In this document: one piece after another, positions 60,621 to 64,000 of the stretch | Position numbering within the stretch: the first letter of the stretch is position 1 | Layout of the letters: each line of letters begins with the position of its first letter | The notes under the pieces: model-generated | Told to the model about the DNA's origin: nothing | What the model saw: only the letters and a program-made list of their open reading frames with translations | Databases searched by the model: none | Made by a program: the position numbers and the translations under genes | DNA from: Paralvinella palmiformis | Taxonomy: Eukaryota; Annelida; Polychaeta; Terebellida; Alvinellidae | Assembly: GCA_025642065.1 (NCBI GenBank) | Contig: JAODUP010000467.1 | Span: forward strand, 147,501 to 211,500 | Length of the DNA stretch: 64,000 nucleotides | Direction of reading: 5' to 3'

Positions 60621-62085
60621 TGTATGAATTAATAGGTCGTTTGCCAGACCACATAAAAGGACAACAATATAGATTCTACATTATACATAGCTATACATTC
60701 AACAATGTTCCTATATCAGTGAAAACATTAATTGCGCAACCAGAGCTTCAATTTCCTTCTTTTTTCTCGACACAAAAACAAATAGAAAACACACACAAAC
60801 GGTCAAGAATAATATTACAATTATTGTATTTAAATGAAACATTTCGTTGTGTATGTAACCTATTACTTTATTGAAGAAAATATAAGTTTCTGTTTTGTGA
60901 CAATCTGCTCATCTTAGATGTCTCTAGATATTCTATCCTAACTCAAAATGTTATTTAATAGCTTTCCCTATTTACAAGTGTAGAAGATTAATGTCATGGG
61001 TTCGTTGTCTGTCAATATTAGCTTCGCCGTTGTCGAACGGATTAACCCCGGCACTCTATAACAAGTAGTATGACTATTATCATCGTAATAGACATGAAAG
61101 ATTTATGATATAATACGTTATCTCTCATTAGCATCATCTGTAATATATTTTCACTAATGCCATAATTAATTAAAGCTATTAATTTGGTGCTCTACAATTA
61201 TCCAGAAATAATCTTCATGGAAGGCCGTGATAAAATCACAGAAATAATTATTTAACTGCGGATATTTAAGACGTTAATATTGACAAACAGTTTAATGATG
61301 ATGGTTTATATTATAAGGAACAGGTCTCACTGGTTTATTCACTTCGTTGATTGCGATAATAGTGAAACCATTGATAGTATTAAGTATTTGCTTGATAAAT
61401 CTATTTGGTTGTATTATGATAACAGGTATACTAATCTCGTTGAGATACGTCATCTACGTATCGGTATAGAATAATGCACAAATATTAGTGAAATCGGTTA
61501 GAATCAAATCATTTGTGAAATGCGTGTCTGCAAATATAATTACAACGATAAGTTACCATTTAGCACATTAGAAGGGAGTCGGTCTTTTGTTACGATGGTC
61601 GTAAATGGTGGTCTCTACTGGTGTACGGCATTATAATTATCATTTATGTTTACTAAATATAATCACGTGATATGAATATGCGGTGTCTCTTTAGTATGCT
61701 ATCATGAATATTTATTTCTATATTTATCTATTATTTTCTTAACTAAATAGTTAATACAACTACATAAAAACAATGCATCAGCTATTCAGCTATGGATGGG
61801 CATCTAGTACACTTTAATGGCATTATGTTGTGTGGAAGTAAACGATGTTCACATGTGAGCTATGTACTCTTGTTGGTGCTGAGGTCGTGTAATAGTCCAG
61901 ATTGAACCAGGAAATTATTATATAAAATATCAATTCACCTCACATATACTGAACATTATGTCATGCTCTTATGATTATATTAATACATCAAATATTAATA
62001 GTTTTAAAATTTTGTTTTAATTCTGTCACACAGAAAATGCACGGGATATTATAAGTACACGATGAAAAGAAGAGACAAAAGTTAT
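60621..62085. other. No gene recognised
   Basis: About 1.46 kb of AT-rich DNA. The frames at 60620-60874 and 61280-61474 have no motif and no counterpart in the other duplicate copies. Confidence 0.5.
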
Positions 62086-62089
62086 GTAC

Positions 62090-62245
62090 TTCACACCAAA
62101 ACGTTTCCTACCAAAATAATAAAATATGCAACATATCTAGTGAGCTCTTACCATTTCAATTATCTCCCAGTGTCAGTTCATCAAATATAGAGCATCAGTA
62201 GATATATCAATCGTTGACGCAGCTGGAAAGTGGCCAAATAAATAT

Positions 62246-62284
<39 letters not shown>

Positions 62285-62300
62285 GCATAGAAAGCGGAAA
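62090..62300 (+). repeat. R5-end-like piece with (TA)n, copy 4
   Basis: AATATGCAACATATCTA, AATTATCTC, GTTCATCAAATATAGAGCATCAGTAG and GGAAAGTGGCCAAAT-type phrases match 52170-52290 and 23515-23600. TA units occupy 62251-62283. Confidence 0.6.
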
Positions 62301-62579
62301 GAGAAGTCGGATACAGATACTGAATGTCTATAAAATGATAATCCGCGTTGTACATTTTTACCATTTTAAATTTTAACATCAGTTGTCATTTATTTAGCAA
62401 AATAATTATATTTTAGTTTATCTATTAAAAGACACCTTCTCATTGGTGTTCTCACTGAAGTAATATTAAAATATTTCTCTTTATATGTCCTCCACCGTCG
62501 AATTATTTAGATGTCACATTAGAGCATTCTAATATCATCTAACGGATATAATATTAACATATTAATATTGTAATTATCT

Positions 62580-63400
62580 CCTCAGAATAGCTCGTGTTTG
62601 CTTTATTTATATATGTAGTTACTGCTAACCTAATTTGATGACTATTTCTATACGGATGGGTAACTATCTTGGTAAGTGATAAACCTCTTATAACATTAAA
62701 AAAAAAATATAAATGTAGATATTTTGTTACCATGTAGTTCTGCTCAATCTATCATCTGTTACTATCGTCGTCCATTTCAAGTATGTCCCACCACCCTCTC
62801 TATTTAGCGAATTCAATAAATAAGACATAAGCTCTCGAGATGTTTTTATTTTTATGTTGACTTCCTGATGTCGTCCGTCACAACATATCTGCAATAATAC
62901 ATCATGATACGAAATGTGATCTAGACCAACGGGCCGAGAATAAAGTATAAATAAAAACTAAAATATTATAACCTGATTACATGTAAACATTGAGTGGAGT
63001 AAACATTTAGTTTTCTTATAAAGTTTTGTTTGCTGATGTTCTGTAATGACTAGCTTTTACCCAATCAGGCAAGAATCAGCTTTATGCTGATTTCACTGCT
63101 TCCTTCTCCGTTTGTAGCACGACGAATGACGTCATGTAGACGTGAACCCATCGCCAACTAGTTTTATCGATAAATATCGAGTTTATTTTAATAAAAGTGT
63201 AATATACTCATATAAACTTTAATTATATTACGACTAACTGAATCATCCACAACCAACACAACATATTTATACCAAATCACGATGAACTATCTCACCAACT
63301 TATTTTTGTAAACTTTCTCAAGTGTATCTTCCGTATACAACTGATCTATGATTCAATAACGTTGTGTTATTTATTCGTTCATCAGGATTTCTTGCGATAC
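62580..63400 (+). repeat. R3 and R4 pieces, copy 4
   Basis: 62585-62700 matches 8066-8175 (TTTGCTTTATTTATATATGTAGTTACT..GACTATTTCTATACGG) at about 70 percent. 62990-63310 matches 9230-9440 and 18090-18280 (GTAGCACGACGA, AACTTTAATTATATTACGACTAACTGA, ATCACGATGAAC) at similar divergence. It is the most diverged copy. Confidence 0.6.
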
Positions 63401-64000
63401 CCCACATTGAGGCCATAGTTGTCTACTAACAAGGACCACGCCATTATGACCTTGATACAGTCGACTATACTAGTTTTATTATTAGCCCTGAAATCGGTTA
63501 TTGTATGTTGAAAACGCCACCTGGTCAAAATTTGTACATTGAGATATGTGATGTACAATAAAATCATAATATAAGCCACGCCACCTACCATTCTTCTGTT
63601 TATCAGACACAGCATCAAAACCTAGAGTGTCTCTGCAATTGTGTTAGCAGAGTCTCCTTTGTCCATATGTTATTTCTAATTACAAGCATCGACTCTAAAT
63701 AAGGCTGTAGACTACCTTATTACCTTATTACTTACCTAACTAACTATCTACTTAATTAGCTCCATACCTAGATATCTATCTATTATTTATTTATATATCT
63801 AACGATCTCTATCTTGATACAATAAATATACCTTCATATATTTCTATATATCTATGTTTCTGCAATTTTCTCATTTAATCAGAATACTTACTAGAATTTT
63901 TAATATAGGACATTTACCTCTACACATTAAAGTGGGGAACAAAATGTTATTTTGTCATGAAAATATATTGAATTATGTTGTGTTGAGTGTTGTTTGTGCC
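63401..64000. other. No gene recognised
   Basis: The 78-codon minus frame (63382-63618) has no known motif. A TATC/TTAT-rich patch lies at 63690-63860. Confidence 0.45.

Overview
This is intergenic or intronic DNA from a metazoan nuclear genome. It is AT-rich (about one third G+C by eye) and full of (TA)n, (CA)n and (ATT)n microsatellites. It carries decayed non-LTR retrotransposons with apurinic-type endonuclease and reverse transcriptase (RT), tRNA-derived SINEs, a Tc1 element and a hAT-like element. The LINE proteins look like the CR1/L2-type (Jockey superfamily) elements of aquatic invertebrates, so a mollusc or another marine invertebrate is my best guess; the window does not prove it. 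I see no intact host gene, no convincing exon series, and no rRNA, standard tRNA or CRISPR.

Layout. The backbone is several diverged copies, in the same orientation, of one non-coding sequence, which I divide into blocks R1 to R5. Copy 1 covers about 2.4-10.5 kb (R1-R4). Copy 2 covers about 17.8-23.9 kb (R4-R5). Copy 3 covers about 39.7-52.5 kb (R1-R5). Copy 4 covers about 59.6-63.4 kb (parts of R1, R5, R3 and R4). Comparing copies dates later insertions: the Tc1 element is in copy 1 but not copy 3, a 2-kb hAT-like element is in copy 3 but not copy 1, and LINE fragments differ between copies.

Mobile DNA. LINE family 1 has a near full-length but broken copy at 52.6-55.75 kb (+) and eight fragments. 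Family 2 has two fragments (50.1 and 57.2 kb). Three more LINE remnants of other kinds lie at 1.7, 16.4 and 35.1 kb. A separate repeat (REP-A here) has copies near 0, 15.8, 25.3, 29.4 and 37.5 kb and usually ends in a (CA)n microsatellite. A hammerhead-ribozyme-like motif lies at 27.53 kb on the minus strand, beside a truncated LINE head.

The only stretch that looks like a host regulatory region is 38.5-38.9 kb, a CpG-richer island with CRE, ETS-like and YY1-like motifs. The only protein-like stretch I cannot tie to a LINE or a named transposon is a possible THAP-domain half at 56.5 kb. Nothing suggests that the coding remnants still work together; they are independent transposon fossils. All alignments were made by eye, so boundaries are good to roughly 10-50 bp unless stated.
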